DNA of 64,000 nucleotides from Nostoc sp. UHCC 0302. Lineage in GTDB: Bacteria; Cyanobacteriota; Cyanobacteriia; Cyanobacteriales; Nostocaceae. A program made the translations under genes and the position numbers. This document shows, one piece after another, positions 26,293 to 35,697 of this stretch (position 1 is its first letter; each line of letters opens with the position of its first letter). Location of the stretch: contig NZ_CP151099.1 of assembly GCF_038096175.1 (NCBI RefSeq), positions 3,814,501-3,878,500 on the forward strand. The letters are read 5' to 3'. The notes under the pieces were generated by a model that had not been told where the DNA came from, did not search any database, and saw only the letters and a list, made by a program, of their open reading frames with translations.

Positions 26293-27240
26293 TTAACCTT
26301 TTGACTCTGGACTCACCGCAGGGACATTGACCAGAGGAGGTGCAGCAGGTGCAACTGTCGCCCAACCAGTTTTGACTGATTGATTGGAGGCTGCGGCATA
26401 TTCAGAAGCTGCTTGATTTTTTGCCACTGATGGTTTGTGAGTTGCTGCTTGCGCTAGCCACTGGTGATAAGCTTCAGGAGATTCAACAATCACATTTGCT
26501 TGCATGGTTGCAAAGTATGTGCCGCTATATTGAGAATCGGTCAATCGGTACTCACCGCTGCGGACGGGAGTAAATTCAAAGTCGATCGCGTGGTTAGGAA
26601 TAATGTCTTGCTTGAGTCGGAACGCGGGAATGTAAAAGCCGTGCAGAACATCTTCTGATTTCAGGGCCAAACGCACTCGGCGATCGCTTGGTAAATGCAA
26701 TTCAGTACTGGTAATATCTTTTTCTGGGTAATGGAATACCCAAGCCCATTGTTTGGCTACGACATCAATTTTTTCTACAGGTTCAGCTAAGGCACTAATT
26801 GGCGCGTCTTTCGGTGCTGCATAAGCTGATTCCATTCCCATTGGATTATGTAAATGTACAATTTCCATTGGGCCTTGAATTCCCATTTGCTCATAGGTTT
26901 GGTAGCTGTAGCCAGCAATCCAAAACACTAGGAGAATTGGGATGGCTGTCCAAACAACTTCTAGGGTGATATTACCCTCAATTGCTGGGCCATCACTATA
27001 ATCATCCTTTTCTGCCCGATGGAAAAGCACAGAATACATCAGAGTGCTAGTCACTCCTAAGAAGATGAATGCACCCAGTGTTACCAAAAAGCTAATCAAA
27101 TCATCAACTAGTCGAGATTCGGCTGCCGCTTGTGGAGGAAGCCAGGAGTAAGCCTGCTTGCCGATCCAGAGACTGGTAGCAGTCACAGCGATCGCGCCTG
27201 TAAGCAAGGTCAATATGTTTAAAATCTTCTGGATTTTCAT
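26293..27240 (-). CDS. ctaC: Terminal oxidase subunit II without the CuA site (ARTO/quinol type)
   Basis: 315 residues: hydrophobic segments near 8-30, 47-72 and 93-113, then a cupredoxin domain with KQWAWVFHYPE (163-173) and HGFYIPAFRLKQD (200-212). In cytochrome c oxidases the copper loop is CxExCxxxHxxM. Here it reads DSQYSGTYFATM (235-246): both cysteines, the glutamate and the histidine are replaced, while His200 and Met246 remain. The subunit therefore cannot bind a normal CuA centre. This is the feature of the cyanobacterial alternative respiratory terminal oxidase (ARTO, Cox3 in Anabaena), thought to oxidise quinol. Located first in ctaCDE, after two DUF2231 genes. Confidence 0.92.
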   Translation of the reverse strand: MKIQKILNILTLLTGAIAVTATSLWIGKQAYSWLPPQAAAESRLVDDLISFLVTLGAFIFLGVTSTLMYSVLFHRAEKDDYSDGPAIEGNITLEVVWTAIPILLVFWIAGYSYQTYEQMGIQGPMEIVHLHNPMGMESAYAAPKDAPISALAEPVEKIDVVAKQWAWVFHYPEKDITSTELHLPSDRRVRLALKSEDVLHGFYIPAFRLKQDIIPNHAIDFEFTPVRSGEYRLTDSQYSGTYFATMQANVIVESPEAYHQWLAQAATHKPSVAKNQAASEYAAASNQSVKTGWATVAPAAPPLVNVPAVSPESKG

Positions 27241-27306
27241 TGGTCATTCGTTATTGGGCATTGGTCATTGAGCATTGGGCATTGGTCATTGGTCATTGGT
27301 CATTAA
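27241..27306. repeat. Heptamer tract TTGGTCA/TTGGGCA (STRR)
   Basis: Runs of ATTGGTC, with variants ATTGGGC and ATTGAGC, fill the start of the spacer between the DUF2231 gene and ctaC. The last three units are perfect. It could affect spacing or coupling in the operon but has no proven role. Confidence 0.85.
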
Positions 27307-27345
27307 CAAGTGACAAAGGACAAAGGACTAATGACAAAAAACAAA

Positions 27346-27951
27346 TTACTTAAGTGTTGTGTTTAGGTCTTGACCTAATCGCAGCAAACTATCAGCAGTA
27401 TTGTGTATGCCAAACTCGGTAGCCATTTGCGCCCCTAGTGTTCCGTGGACGAACATAATCAACATCACTACTATCCCTGTGAGCAAATAACTCCACTGCA
27501 CCTGTTTATCTGCGTTTTTGCCCCAAACGTAACGCTGCCATCCTCTCCAAATGGTTAAGCCAACAAACACTGCTAATAAGAAAACACCACCAATGCCGTG
27601 CCAAAGCATGGTTTCCATTGCGTGTAATCCCCAGGCGCTTTTCACATTGGCTGGTGGTGTTGCCAGCATAATTTCGTAAAAGCCTGCTGCTACTGTGAAA
27701 AAGGTGATGATGCTGGAAGCTACCATGTTGTACCAGCCAACATCAAAAAAGTTGTCGCGTTCTACAGTAATTGCCAAAAATTTGAACACCCATTTTTGGA
27801 AGGGGAACAAAACACCGACAATATCAAAGGTCATCCCAATGATGAACAAACCAATGGTGAGATGTACTAAATTGGGATGAATAGGAATGCTGTAAGGCAG
27901 TCCGTTAGCACCAATTTGAGTGCTTAATTGGTCAATCAGTTCCGATTTCAT
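27346..27951 (-). CDS. DUF2231 membrane protein, second of pair
   Basis: 201 residues from the ATG at 27951, which overlaps the stop of the upstream gene as ATGA, indicating translational coupling; a longer frame reaching 28011 is unlikely. It has four or five hydrophobic helices, with IPIHPNLVHLTIGLFIIGMT near residue 22 and GLHAMETMLWHGIGGVFLLAV near the middle. The paired histidines suggest haem binding, as in cytochrome b561-like proteins, but this is inference. DUF2231 genes are a recurring companion of cyanobacterial ARTO/cox operons and may assist assembly or electron input. Confidence 0.8.
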   Translation of the reverse strand: MKSELIDQLSTQIGANGLPYSIPIHPNLVHLTIGLFIIGMTFDIVGVLFPFQKWVFKFLAITVERDNFFDVGWYNMVASSIITFFTVAAGFYEIMLATPPANVKSAWGLHAMETMLWHGIGGVFLLAVFVGLTIWRGWQRYVWGKNADKQVQWSYLLTGIVVMLIMFVHGTLGAQMATEFGIHNTADSLLRLGQDLNTTLK

Positions 27952-28448
27952 CGCAAAATACCATCCTTTACTGCTTCCACCACTGGCACTGTATGCAGTC
28001 CATACACCCACACAAGTTGATCTCCGAGATATACCTGGAAGCCAACTATTAGCATCAAAATTAGCCCGGCTCCCAGATAATAAATTGGTACTTTTTGAGG
28101 GTTGCGGCTACGAATTACATAGCGCCACGCTGTAATTGCCGCGATGATTCCAGACAGTGACCAACCGACTAGCGTATGTAAACTTAATACTGATTTAGTT
28201 AGGCTGTAAGGCTGTGCTAAGCCTGCTTCAAACTGACCAAAAATGATAGCTACGAAAATAGCGATCGTAGCAACAAACATATTCCACCAACTCACCTCAA
28301 AGAGACGAGTTTTACCAGTAAAATAGCCAATTACATCGCAAAAAAAGGCAAACAATACCATCGCAATTACGAAGTGGACAACGATGGGATGAATGGTATC
28401 GGGATAAGGTAAATTGTGATCGTTCAAAGACGTAAAATACTCAAACAT
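27948..28448 (-). CDS. DUF2231 membrane protein, first of pair
   Basis: 166 residues with four membrane helices: DTIHPIVVHFVIAMVLFAF, MFVATIAIFVAIIFGQFEA, LHTLVGWSLSGIIAAITAW and YYLGAGLILMLIVGFQVYLG. Histidines at the starts of helices 1 and 3 (IHPIVVHF, SLHTLVGW) occupy positions seen in DUF2231 proteins. It opens the operon DUF2231-DUF2231-ctaC-ctaD-ctaE and overlaps the next gene by four bases. In heterocystous species the related oxidases are induced in heterocysts, where they help remove oxygen; whether that holds here is not shown by the sequence. Confidence 0.82.
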   Translation of the reverse strand: MFEYFTSLNDHNLPYPDTIHPIVVHFVIAMVLFAFFCDVIGYFTGKTRLFEVSWWNMFVATIAIFVAIIFGQFEAGLAQPYSLTKSVLSLHTLVGWSLSGIIAAITAWRYVIRSRNPQKVPIYYLGAGLILMLIVGFQVYLGDQLVWVYGLHTVPVVEAVKDGILR

Positions 28449-29254
28449 GGTGTTCTCCTGGGCTTATCTACTGCACCTGAGCCAAATTTCAATGATTCAT
28501 GGATACTTACTAACATCACCATAAGCATCCATCGATAGATAACCGAGGAAAGGATAAAAGACAGAACGGGGCAATGTAATTTGTTACGTCACAAGGTATC
28601 AAGCACTAATTTCATTCATGGAGATTCCCTTCTGCTTCAAGAAACCTATAAGCGGTAAAAGCGACGCTCTACAGTTCTCTCTACTTTTATAGTGAATGAT
28701 TGTGAGTGCGATTCATTTCCTCGTGTCGGTAGTCTGCAACAGCAATTTTTGATGTAGCTAAAATCAAATTGCTGTCACTTGGTTGATTTACTTTATCTAT
28801 CTTTTAGCTTAAGTAAATTTTTATGAATTGTCAAAAAATAAAAAGTTAAAATTTTAAAATTAGCTAGCTATCAAAAAAATAGTTTTTATGATGTATCTAT
28901 TTTTGCACTAATTAAAATATTATTAAGTTGCAGATAAAATATTTTATATTTGTAAATGATTGCACATTTGTCAAATATTTGTTTGTACTCCAAATAACAG
29001 CAATATCTACTTTACAGTAGTTGGTATAGTGGCAAAATCAAGGTAAGTTAGTAATTGTGCTGGATTTGGAGAATCCTGAAACTATGTTAGGAAAATGGGT
29101 ACTAGAGGTGAGGGGCTAGGGATGAGGAGGATAAGGGAGATGAAGGAGAATAACTAATGCTCAATGCCCCATACTTCGACAAAGCTACCTCGGCTCCGCT
29201 CGGCACAAGTCAGTACAAGTGCCCCATGCACGATCCCCAATCCCACATTCCCCA
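28449..29254. other. Divergent intergenic region between the oxidase operon and cheB
   Basis: 806 bases that must hold the promoter of the oxidase operon (minus strand) and of cheB. AT-rich in the middle (28800-28990). Repeat-derived sequence (CTACCTCGGCTCCGCTCGGCACAAGT) near 29187-29212 resembles the core of the family C repeats. No gene or RNA recognised. Confidence 0.45.
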
Positions 29255-29842
29255 ATGAGGGTTAAACTAGTGACTTTTAAAATTGTGGTCATTGGTACTT
29301 CATTAGGTGGATTGTCTGCACTGAAAATCGTCTTGGAAAACTTACCAGCAGATTTTCCTGTGCCGATCGCAATCGTACAACACCGCCATAAGGAGTCTGA
29401 CAACACACTCAAGCAATTCTTACAAGAACACTCTTTGTTACCAATTCAAGAAGTAGAAGACAAAGATGAAATACTACCGAGCCATGTCTACCTAGCTCCA
29501 GCAGATTACCACTTACTGGTAGAACAAGGGTACTTTGCTCTATCTACTGATGAGCCTGTTTCTTATGCCCGACCATCTATCGATGTACTGTTTGAGTCGG
29601 CTGCTGATATCTACGGCGAGCAAGTCATTGCTGTCATATTGACAGGAGCAAACCAAGATGGTAAGCAAGGTCTTATCAAAGTCAAAGCGCGGGGAGGACT
29701 TACCATTGTTCAGAAACCTGCCACAGCTGAAAGCTCAATTATGCCAGAAGCAGCAATATCTGCTGTTGCAGTAGACTGGATTTTGTCCCTCTCTGACATT
29801 GCTGCCCAAATGGTTAAGCTTTGTCACTCTATACGGAAATAA
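29255..29842 (+). CDS. cheB: CheB-type protein-glutamate methylesterase, stand-alone
   Basis: 195 residues, containing only the methylesterase domain without the usual receiver domain. The catalytic triad is seen as serine in VIGTSLGG, histidine in QHRH and aspartate in LTGANQDG. It removes methyl groups placed by CheR, or deamidates receptor glutamines. ATG at 29255 is preferred; an upstream frame to 29219 is encoded by repeat sequence. The next gene, a hybrid kinase, begins 4 bp after the stop, so they form an operon. Lacking a receiver, its control probably comes from that kinase. Confidence 0.9.
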   Translation: MRVKLVTFKIVVIGTSLGGLSALKIVLENLPADFPVPIAIVQHRHKESDNTLKQFLQEHSLLPIQEVEDKDEILPSHVYLAPADYHLLVEQGYFALSTDEPVSYARPSIDVLFESAADIYGEQVIAVILTGANQDGKQGLIKVKARGGLTIVQKPATAESSIMPEAAISAVAVDWILSLSDIAAQMVKLCHSIRK

Positions 29843-29845
29843 CCC

Positions 29846-31996
29846 ATGCAAATGGAACCCAAAGTAAACATCCTCCTAGTGGATGATAAACTAGAAAATT
29901 TGCTGGCGCTAGAGGCAATCCTAGAAAAACTAGGAGAAAATTTAGTGAGAGCTACTTCTGGGGAAGAAGCTTTGAGGTGCATCCTGCATCAGGACTTTGC
30001 AGTAATTTTGCTGGATGTGCAAATGCCAGGGATAGATGGCTTTGAAACTGCTACCTTAATTCGGAATCGGGGGCGATCGCGCCAAACTCCTATTATCTTT
30101 CTCACGGCCTTTAGTACTAGCGACCAAATGCTGTTTAAAGGTTATTCCTTGGGTGCAGTTGATTATCTGCTCAAACCAATAGACCCGAATATCTTGACTT
30201 CTAAAGTCATAGTCTTCGTTGAACTATTTAAGAAAACAGAAGCAGTTAAGCAACAGGCGGCGCAGCTAGTAGCAATAAATGCTGAACTCAGGCAAAGTGA
30301 AGAACGTTTCCGTTCACTGAGTACCTGTTCACCCGTAGGGATTTTTGAGACTGATACGGAAGGTCACTGTAAGTACACTAATCCTCGCTATCAGTCGATT
30401 TGTGGCTTGAGGGCAACAGAGAGTTTAGAAAAGAGGTGGTTAGAATCAGTTCATCCAGAAGATAGAGAGCAAGCGATCACCACTTGGTCTGAGTACATTC
30501 GCCAAGGTCGTAACTACTCTGAAGAGTTTCGGTTTCAAACTGCTCATGGTAGCGTTCGCTGGGTTCAGGTTCGCTCATCACCAATGCTTTCCGGTCAAGG
30601 TGAACTACTGGGATATGTAGGAACCCTTGAAGATATTACCGAACGCAAGCAAGCAGAAGAAGTCCGCGCTCAAGTAATTCGCGAACAGACAGCAAGGCAG
30701 GAAGCTGAAGCTGCAAATCGGATGAAAGATGAGTTTCTCGCTGTTCTCTCCCACGAACTCCGCACACCTTTGACCTCGATGTTAGGTTGGGCAAAAATAC
30801 TCCGTGCTAAGAAACTGGACGAAAAAGCCACTGCCCGCGCCTTGGAAGCAATTGAACGCAATGCTACCTCTCAGGTGCAACTGATTGAAGATATCTTGGA
30901 TGTATCACGGATTATCCGTGGTCAATTGCGGTTAAATGTATGCGCTGTGAATCTGCTCCCTGTAATGGAGGCAGCATTAGAGGCAGTGCGTCCCTTGGCA
31001 GAGACAAAAGGTATTCAATTAAACACCGCCTTGGATACTTGCGTAGGCTCAGTTTATGGTGATCCAGCTCGGTTACAGCAAATTGTCTGGAATTTACTAA
31101 CTAACGCTATTAAATTTACGCCCAAGGGTGGTAGGGCAGACGTTATCTTATCAGTGGTTAGTGGTCATGAAATACAAATAATAACTGAAAACCAACACTA
31201 CGAGCCAGAAAACGGCGTACCTGTACCAACTAATAAATATGCTCAAATTCAAGTTATAGATACAGGTATTGGCATCACACCAGAGTTTTTACCCAAAGTT
31301 TTTGAGCGGTTTCGGCAGGCAGACAGTACCACAACGCGATCGCACAATGGGCTAGGATTAGGACTGGCGATTGTCCGTCATTTGGTGGAACTGCACAAAG
31401 GCATGATCTTTGCAGAGAGTGCGGGAACAGGAGAAGGAGCAACCTTTACCGTCAGACTGCCACTGTTGCAAGATAATCGGGGTAACAGAAACAAGTCAGA
31501 GGGCCGGCTTTCTGCAATCGGAACTTTAGAAGAGAGTAAAGAAACAAAGGAAGAAATTTCCTCGCCTACGGTCTCTACCCCTCTAGCTGGATTAAAAGTT
31601 TTAGTTGTAGATGATGAAGCAGATACCCGTAACTTTCTCAGCTTTATGTTTGAGGAATATGGCGCAGTTGCAACGGCGGTAGCATCAGTTGATGAAGCGC
31701 TAGCAGTATTTGAACAATCACAACCAGATATTTTAATTAGCGATATTGGAATGTCTGAGCAAGATGGTTACACCCTAATTCGTCAACTGCGCTCTTTAGA
31801 AACCCAAAAAGGTGGACATATTCCGGCGATCGCCTTAACAGCATACACGCGAGAAGAAGACCGATTACAAGCACTTTCGGCAGGGTTTCAGCAGCATTTA
31901 GCTAAGCCAATTGACCCTAATGAACTGATTGCTGTGGTTACCAGTCTTTTAGAACTACCTCTGCAAGTTCACTCTAGTAAATTAGGACGAGTTTAA
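29846..31996 (+). CDS. Hybrid histidine kinase, REC-PAS-HisKA-HATPase-REC
   Basis: 716 residues. First receiver, about 8-125, with phospho-acceptor in LLDVQMPGIDG and lysine in LLKPID; PAS with PAC about 150-280, ending GTLEDITERKQAEE; HisKA about 290-355 with FLAVLSHELRTPLTS; catalytic ATPase about 400-540 with N-box LLTNAIKFTP, G1 DTGIGI and GLGLGLAIV; second receiver about 590-710 with LISDIGMSEQDG and LAKPIDP. No membrane segment, so it senses in the cytoplasm. A helix rich in Glu, Ala and Gln (EQTARQEAEAANRMK) links PAS to HisKA. It is coupled to cheB 4 bp upstream. The signal and output are unknown. Confidence 0.93.
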   Translation: MQMEPKVNILLVDDKLENLLALEAILEKLGENLVRATSGEEALRCILHQDFAVILLDVQMPGIDGFETATLIRNRGRSRQTPIIFLTAFSTSDQMLFKGYSLGAVDYLLKPIDPNILTSKVIVFVELFKKTEAVKQQAAQLVAINAELRQSEERFRSLSTCSPVGIFETDTEGHCKYTNPRYQSICGLRATESLEKRWLESVHPEDREQAITTWSEYIRQGRNYSEEFRFQTAHGSVRWVQVRSSPMLSGQGELLGYVGTLEDITERKQAEEVRAQVIREQTARQEAEAANRMKDEFLAVLSHELRTPLTSMLGWAKILRAKKLDEKATARALEAIERNATSQVQLIEDILDVSRIIRGQLRLNVCAVNLLPVMEAALEAVRPLAETKGIQLNTALDTCVGSVYGDPARLQQIVWNLLTNAIKFTPKGGRADVILSVVSGHEIQIITENQHYEPENGVPVPTNKYAQIQVIDTGIGITPEFLPKVFERFRQADSTTTRSHNGLGLGLAIVRHLVELHKGMIFAESAGTGEGATFTVRLPLLQDNRGNRNKSEGRLSAIGTLEESKETKEEISSPTVSTPLAGLKVLVVDDEADTRNFLSFMFEEYGAVATAVASVDEALAVFEQSQPDILISDIGMSEQDGYTLIRQLRSLETQKGGHIPAIALTAYTREEDRLQALSAGFQQHLAKPIDPNELIAVVTSLLELPLQVHSSKLGRV

Positions 31997-32233
31997 AAAA
32001 TCCCAGTAACTACAGAAAATGAATTGTTAATAATTAGTTATCAAACAATAGTAAATAATCATGCTCTTTTACCAGAGCATCAATTCATACTATATTGAAC
32101 TTGTCAAGTATTCCATATTTAAAAGCTTCTACTATGTTTACCTTGTGGGTCTTATGCTATTATGGTTTAGCTGAGACCCCAATGGCTCGTAACCAACAAG
32201 TGTTTTTGGGTAGTCTAAGGTAAAAAGAAGTGC

Positions 32234-32304
<71 letters not shown>

Positions 32305-32578
32305 TCAAGGGTTCCAGGGTTTTCAGGATAACCTAAACAGATAAACTGGGGTAAATGATAGCCATGCCGATAGCCAAAGGGTAACTTAGGGGGTAAGTCT
32401 GGGTATAACTTGACTAACTACTGCCCAAATTCCGGCTGATAGGAGTTGTTTGCAGATAATTGTATTTGTCTGCCACTATTGGTAATTTCTCGATTTGTAG
32501 AATAAAAAATCCCCAGCAATTTGTTTGGGCAATCATTCTTCTGCACGAAACGAAAATCATACTCTTGATCAGCAACAC

Positions 32579-33373
32579 CTATTTTACGAATAATTTGGCT
32601 CCAGAACCAGTGATTTGCTTGGCGATCGCATTAATTTTTTGAGTCCATGAATGATCTGGATACCGTAAACAGAAAATGCCACCACTCCCTAAATCGAACA
32701 TCTCTTCACAAACAGGCAGTATTCCAGCCACAGGAGTTTTGTAGGTCTTCTCCACTCGTTGCTGTAACTCTTTGAAATTCAAAGATGGCAGCGCTTTGTT
32801 GATTACTAGCAACATTTTAGGCACTTCTAATTTACGGGCAACATCTATAGCAACTGCTGTACCTTGATAATCCTGTTTGTCTGGACGGAGAATCAGCACA
32901 AGGACATCAGAAAGAATAATCGATAGCAACGTTTCTTCGTTAATGCCAGGATGAGTATCGATTAACAGATAGTCCAGTTTTAAACGACGCACTAGATTAC
33001 GTAAACCATCATTAAGCAAGCGTGCGTCATAGCCTTCGCGCAAGATTCGAGAAATGTCACTCATTTTAATGCTAGAAGGAATCAGATGAACACTCCCCTG
33101 GCGACCAAAAAATGTTTGTTTTTGTTTGAGAACTGCGCTAACGTCATAGACTGCTTCTTCAATCTGACAACGACCCCATAGATAATCATTTAGGGTGTAG
33201 CGGATTTTCTCTTCTTCAAGACCAAATAGAACGTGGATTCCTGGAGATTGAATATCAGTATCAACTATCCCAACTCGCTTTCCAGAGCGAGCGATTAGAG
33301 TTGCAAGATTACTCGTAAGGTTTGATTTACCAGTTCCGCCACGGAATGAGTGAATTGAAATAATTTCAGACAT
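32579..33373 (-). CDS. MinD/ParA-family P-loop ATPase
   Basis: 264 residues with the deviant Walker A SFRGGTGKSNL near residue 9, switch I VGIVDTDIQSPG near 34, and Walker B YLLIDTHPGI near 135. The family dimerises on ATP and moves on membranes or nucleoid, or positions protein complexes. It is not the cell-division MinD: no MinC or MinE is nearby and the C-terminal amphipathic helix is not obvious. Before an IS630 insertion it would have lain about 80 bp after a haem-binding HAMP protein on the same strand, so the two were probably an operon. Confidence 0.85.
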   Translation of the reverse strand: MSEIISIHSFRGGTGKSNLTSNLATLIARSGKRVGIVDTDIQSPGIHVLFGLEEEKIRYTLNDYLWGRCQIEEAVYDVSAVLKQKQTFFGRQGSVHLIPSSIKMSDISRILREGYDARLLNDGLRNLVRRLKLDYLLIDTHPGINEETLLSIILSDVLVLILRPDKQDYQGTAVAIDVARKLEVPKMLLVINKALPSLNFKELQQRVEKTYKTPVAGILPVCEEMFDLGSGGIFCLRYPDHSWTQKINAIAKQITGSGAKLFVK

Positions 33374-33435
33374 AATAAATCCTCAATATTAATTTTTAAT
33401 CCGTAATGGGCTATGCTAACGCCTTAGTAGCGTTA

Positions 33436-34606
33436 AGTAGGTAGGCACCGAAATTTTCTACTATGTAACAAAATCTTAAGTTGATAATCTAGAGCTAAAT
33501 TTTACACGATGTGTGTTGTGATTGTTTTTTTTTCCTCTAGCTTGAACACCATTGATGACGGCGTAAGCGAGATCTAGCTCATCATCAAATGCTTGCCCGG
33601 ATAACTCATCTTTCTTGAGATGTTGCCATTCCAATTCAATTGGATTCATTTCTGAGCAATATTTCGGGAGAAAAAAGATGTACAAACCCTGACTTTCCCA
33701 TTTTTTCCACAATTGTTGAACTTCTTGGCAGCGATGTATTGGCCCGTTATCTTGCACAATCACGCTGATACGTCCAGTTTCTTGGGCTTGTTTGGCTTCT
33801 TTCTCCATCATTTCTATATAAGATTTACGGTCAACACCACCGATAACTAAACCGTAAACAAAACTGATTAAAGGTTGGAGAAGCCCGATAATACTTAATC
33901 TGCGACCACGGCGTTTAGTCTGTTCTAACCGTTTTTGCTCACCTCTAAAGTAATATGTATAACTAGGTTCGCTCCACATACAGAACCCTGACTCGTCTAG
34001 GTATTTCAGGTCTATTTCACCAGTGGCAGCAGCTAATTCCAACATGTCTAGGTCTGCTTGCTTGTTTGCTCGTGCTACTGGGTCTTGTTTTCCTTTATGG
34101 CTTTTCCTTGTCCGTTTCCAATCGACCCCCTTTTTTTGAGTACCCGTCTTAATCTGTCGGCACTCATCTCAACGTTGCGTTCTGTTTTCAACTTCAAAGC
34201 TAACTGAGAACTATTGTATGTGCGTGGCTCGTTTCTGAGGCATTCTTCTAAAAATATCATGTCATCCTCAAGCCACTTTGGTTTCCCCCCTCGCCCAGGA
34301 GATTCCCAAAGCCCTTCTGTGCCCAGTTTTTGCCATTGATGCAAAACTTTTGTGACTGTTTTTTTGTGACAATCAAAGTGATCTGCTATCTTCTCTACAT
34401 ACCAACCATGTGCATTTAGCCTGATTATTTCCGCCCTGTCTTTGACTTTCTGTGGTACATCCTGTTTTCTCAGATTTAGTAAAGTTTGGTCTTGCTCAGG
34501 AGTCAGAAATACCCTTAAACGCGCACCCATACACCAACTACCTTGTAGATGCATTATCAGTCTTTACATATCTTAACATAGCTGACTTTTTTGGCACCTA
34601 CCTACT
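33436..34606 (-). mobile_element. IS630-family insertion sequence
   Basis: About 1.17 kb, with terminal inverted repeats beginning AGTAGGTAGG and ending CCTACCTACT, flanked by TA on both sides (33434-33435 and 34607-34608), the usual target duplication of IS630/Tc1-type elements. It carries one transposase in two frames. It sits between the haem sensor gene and the MinD-like gene. Confidence 0.88.
33476..34530 (-). CDS. IS630 transposase, two frames joined by a -1 frameshift
   Basis: The first frame (34530 down to 34075) codes the helix-turn-helix part, with QKVKDRAEIIRLNAHGW and IADHFDCHKKTVTKVLHQW. The second (open from before 34045 down to 33476) codes the DDE catalytic part, with YLDESGFCMW, VIVQDNGPIH and YCSEMNPIELEWQHLKK. 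The frames overlap at a run of seven A and five G near 34120-34131 (minus strand), a slippery site; a -1 shift there gives a continuous protein of about 350 residues (...KKGVDWKRTRK...), normal for IS630. It is therefore probably an active gene that uses programmed frameshifting rather than a pseudogene. Confidence 0.85.
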
Positions 34607-34623
34607 TACCCGGAGGGTAATTA

Positions 34624-35697
34624 TTAAGTTGGAGCATTCCGTTTGTTTCTCATTATTTTTGCCTCCTCCTGCAACTTTTGGAATGTTTTTGATTCAGCAA
34701 TTTCCGCAACTTCACGCGCACGTTTGGCTTCATCAACCTCGATACGCAATGTTTGCAGTTGTTTCTTAAATTGTTGTTCACGAGCATAAATTTCATGCAC
34801 CAGGCGTTGAAAAACTCGTCCCATTTGTCCTAATTCATCATTACGCTTGACAATTGATGTTAGCTTTTGGCGATCAAACTCTTCCGCTTCTTCAGCACTA
34901 ATTTCATTCATACTAATTTTCTGAGCGAGTTGCGCCATTGGTTTAAGCGGTTGCAATACATTTCGCTTCAACAAATAGTTAATTAGTAAAATCACTAGGG
35001 CGAAGATAACAATAAATAAGCTAATGAATAAAACAAATGCACGATGGGCATCATCAAAGACTTGCTTAGCAGGAAGATAAATAATTTGTGTGCCTAAAAT
35101 TTTATTGAGTTCCCATCCAAAGCCATTTTCTGAGCCATAACTAACGATATGGCTTTTTGGAGCAACTTCAGGAGTACTATGGCAGCGTAGACACGTCGGA
35201 TTTTTAATGGAAAATGGACGAGCGCTATAAAATAATTTCTCGTCATAAGAGTCACGAAAACCGGATATGTTTTTCAGCTCTGGTTCTTTGCGAAACCGTT
35301 CAATAAGTTGTGTTTCAAATACATCTGCTTGATCTCGTAAGTTAGTCGGATTTAGGTTGGCGTCTTTATATAAAAAGTCTTTATACTCTTGATTTTTACG
35401 AAGATTCTCAAATACTTCTCTGACTGCAAAGCTAGGAATACTTTCAGGGACAAACGTTGATTGAGTGTCCACCAGCGGCGCTAGGAGAGGGTTGATATGC
35501 GTGTTAGTGTAGTTTCTGACTGAGTTCATCGTTTCTGCAATAATTTGGCTGCGATAACCGATTTCGGCTTCTGCTTTTTGCTCAAGTGCATGAGATAAGG
35601 CAAAACCACTAACTGCGATCGCACCGATGAACACCAGCAATAGAAGTAATGTAAATTTAGTTGCTAATTTGAATCTATTAAACATTATTGTTTCCAT
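34624..35697 (-). CDS. Membrane haem sensor: Tll0287-like domain with HAMP
   Basis: 357 residues. An N-terminal membrane helix (TKFTLLLLLVFIGAIAVSGFAL) is followed by a periplasmic domain of about 190 residues with the c-type haem motif CLRCH (NPTCLRCHSTPEVAP), matching the DUF3365/Tll0287-like family. A second helix (FVLFISLFIVIFALVILLINYLL) leads into a HAMP domain, and a long coiled coil (EQQFKKQLQTLRIEVDEAK...) ends the chain without any kinase or methyl-accepting domain. It probably senses redox state, NO or another haem ligand and signals through the coiled coil to a partner. The MinD-like ATPase gene next to it, separated only by the IS630 element, is a candidate partner. Confidence 0.85.
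   Translation of the reverse strand: METIMFNRFKLATKFTLLLLLVFIGAIAVSGFALSHALEQKAEAEIGYRSQIIAETMNSVRNYTNTHINPLLAPLVDTQSTFVPESIPSFAVREVFENLRKNQEYKDFLYKDANLNPTNLRDQADVFETQLIERFRKEPELKNISGFRDSYDEKLFYSARPFSIKNPTCLRCHSTPEVAPKSHIVSYGSENGFGWELNKILGTQIIYLPAKQVFDDAHRAFVLFISLFIVIFALVILLINYLLKRNVLQPLKPMAQLAQKISMNEISAEEAEEFDRQKLTSIVKRNDELGQMGRVFQRLVHEIYAREQQFKKQLQTLRIEVDEAKRAREVAEIAESKTFQKLQEEAKIMRNKRNAPT

Noticed and set aside
23839-27240. Ordinary cytochrome c oxidase annotation for ctaCDE
   Set aside because: The CuA ligands of subunit II are missing, so a quinol-type (ARTO) oxidase fits better.
33476-34045. IS630 second frame as an independent gene or pseudogene
   Set aside because: It overlaps the first frame at a slippery run and supplies the missing catalytic part; joined translation gives a normal-length transposase.
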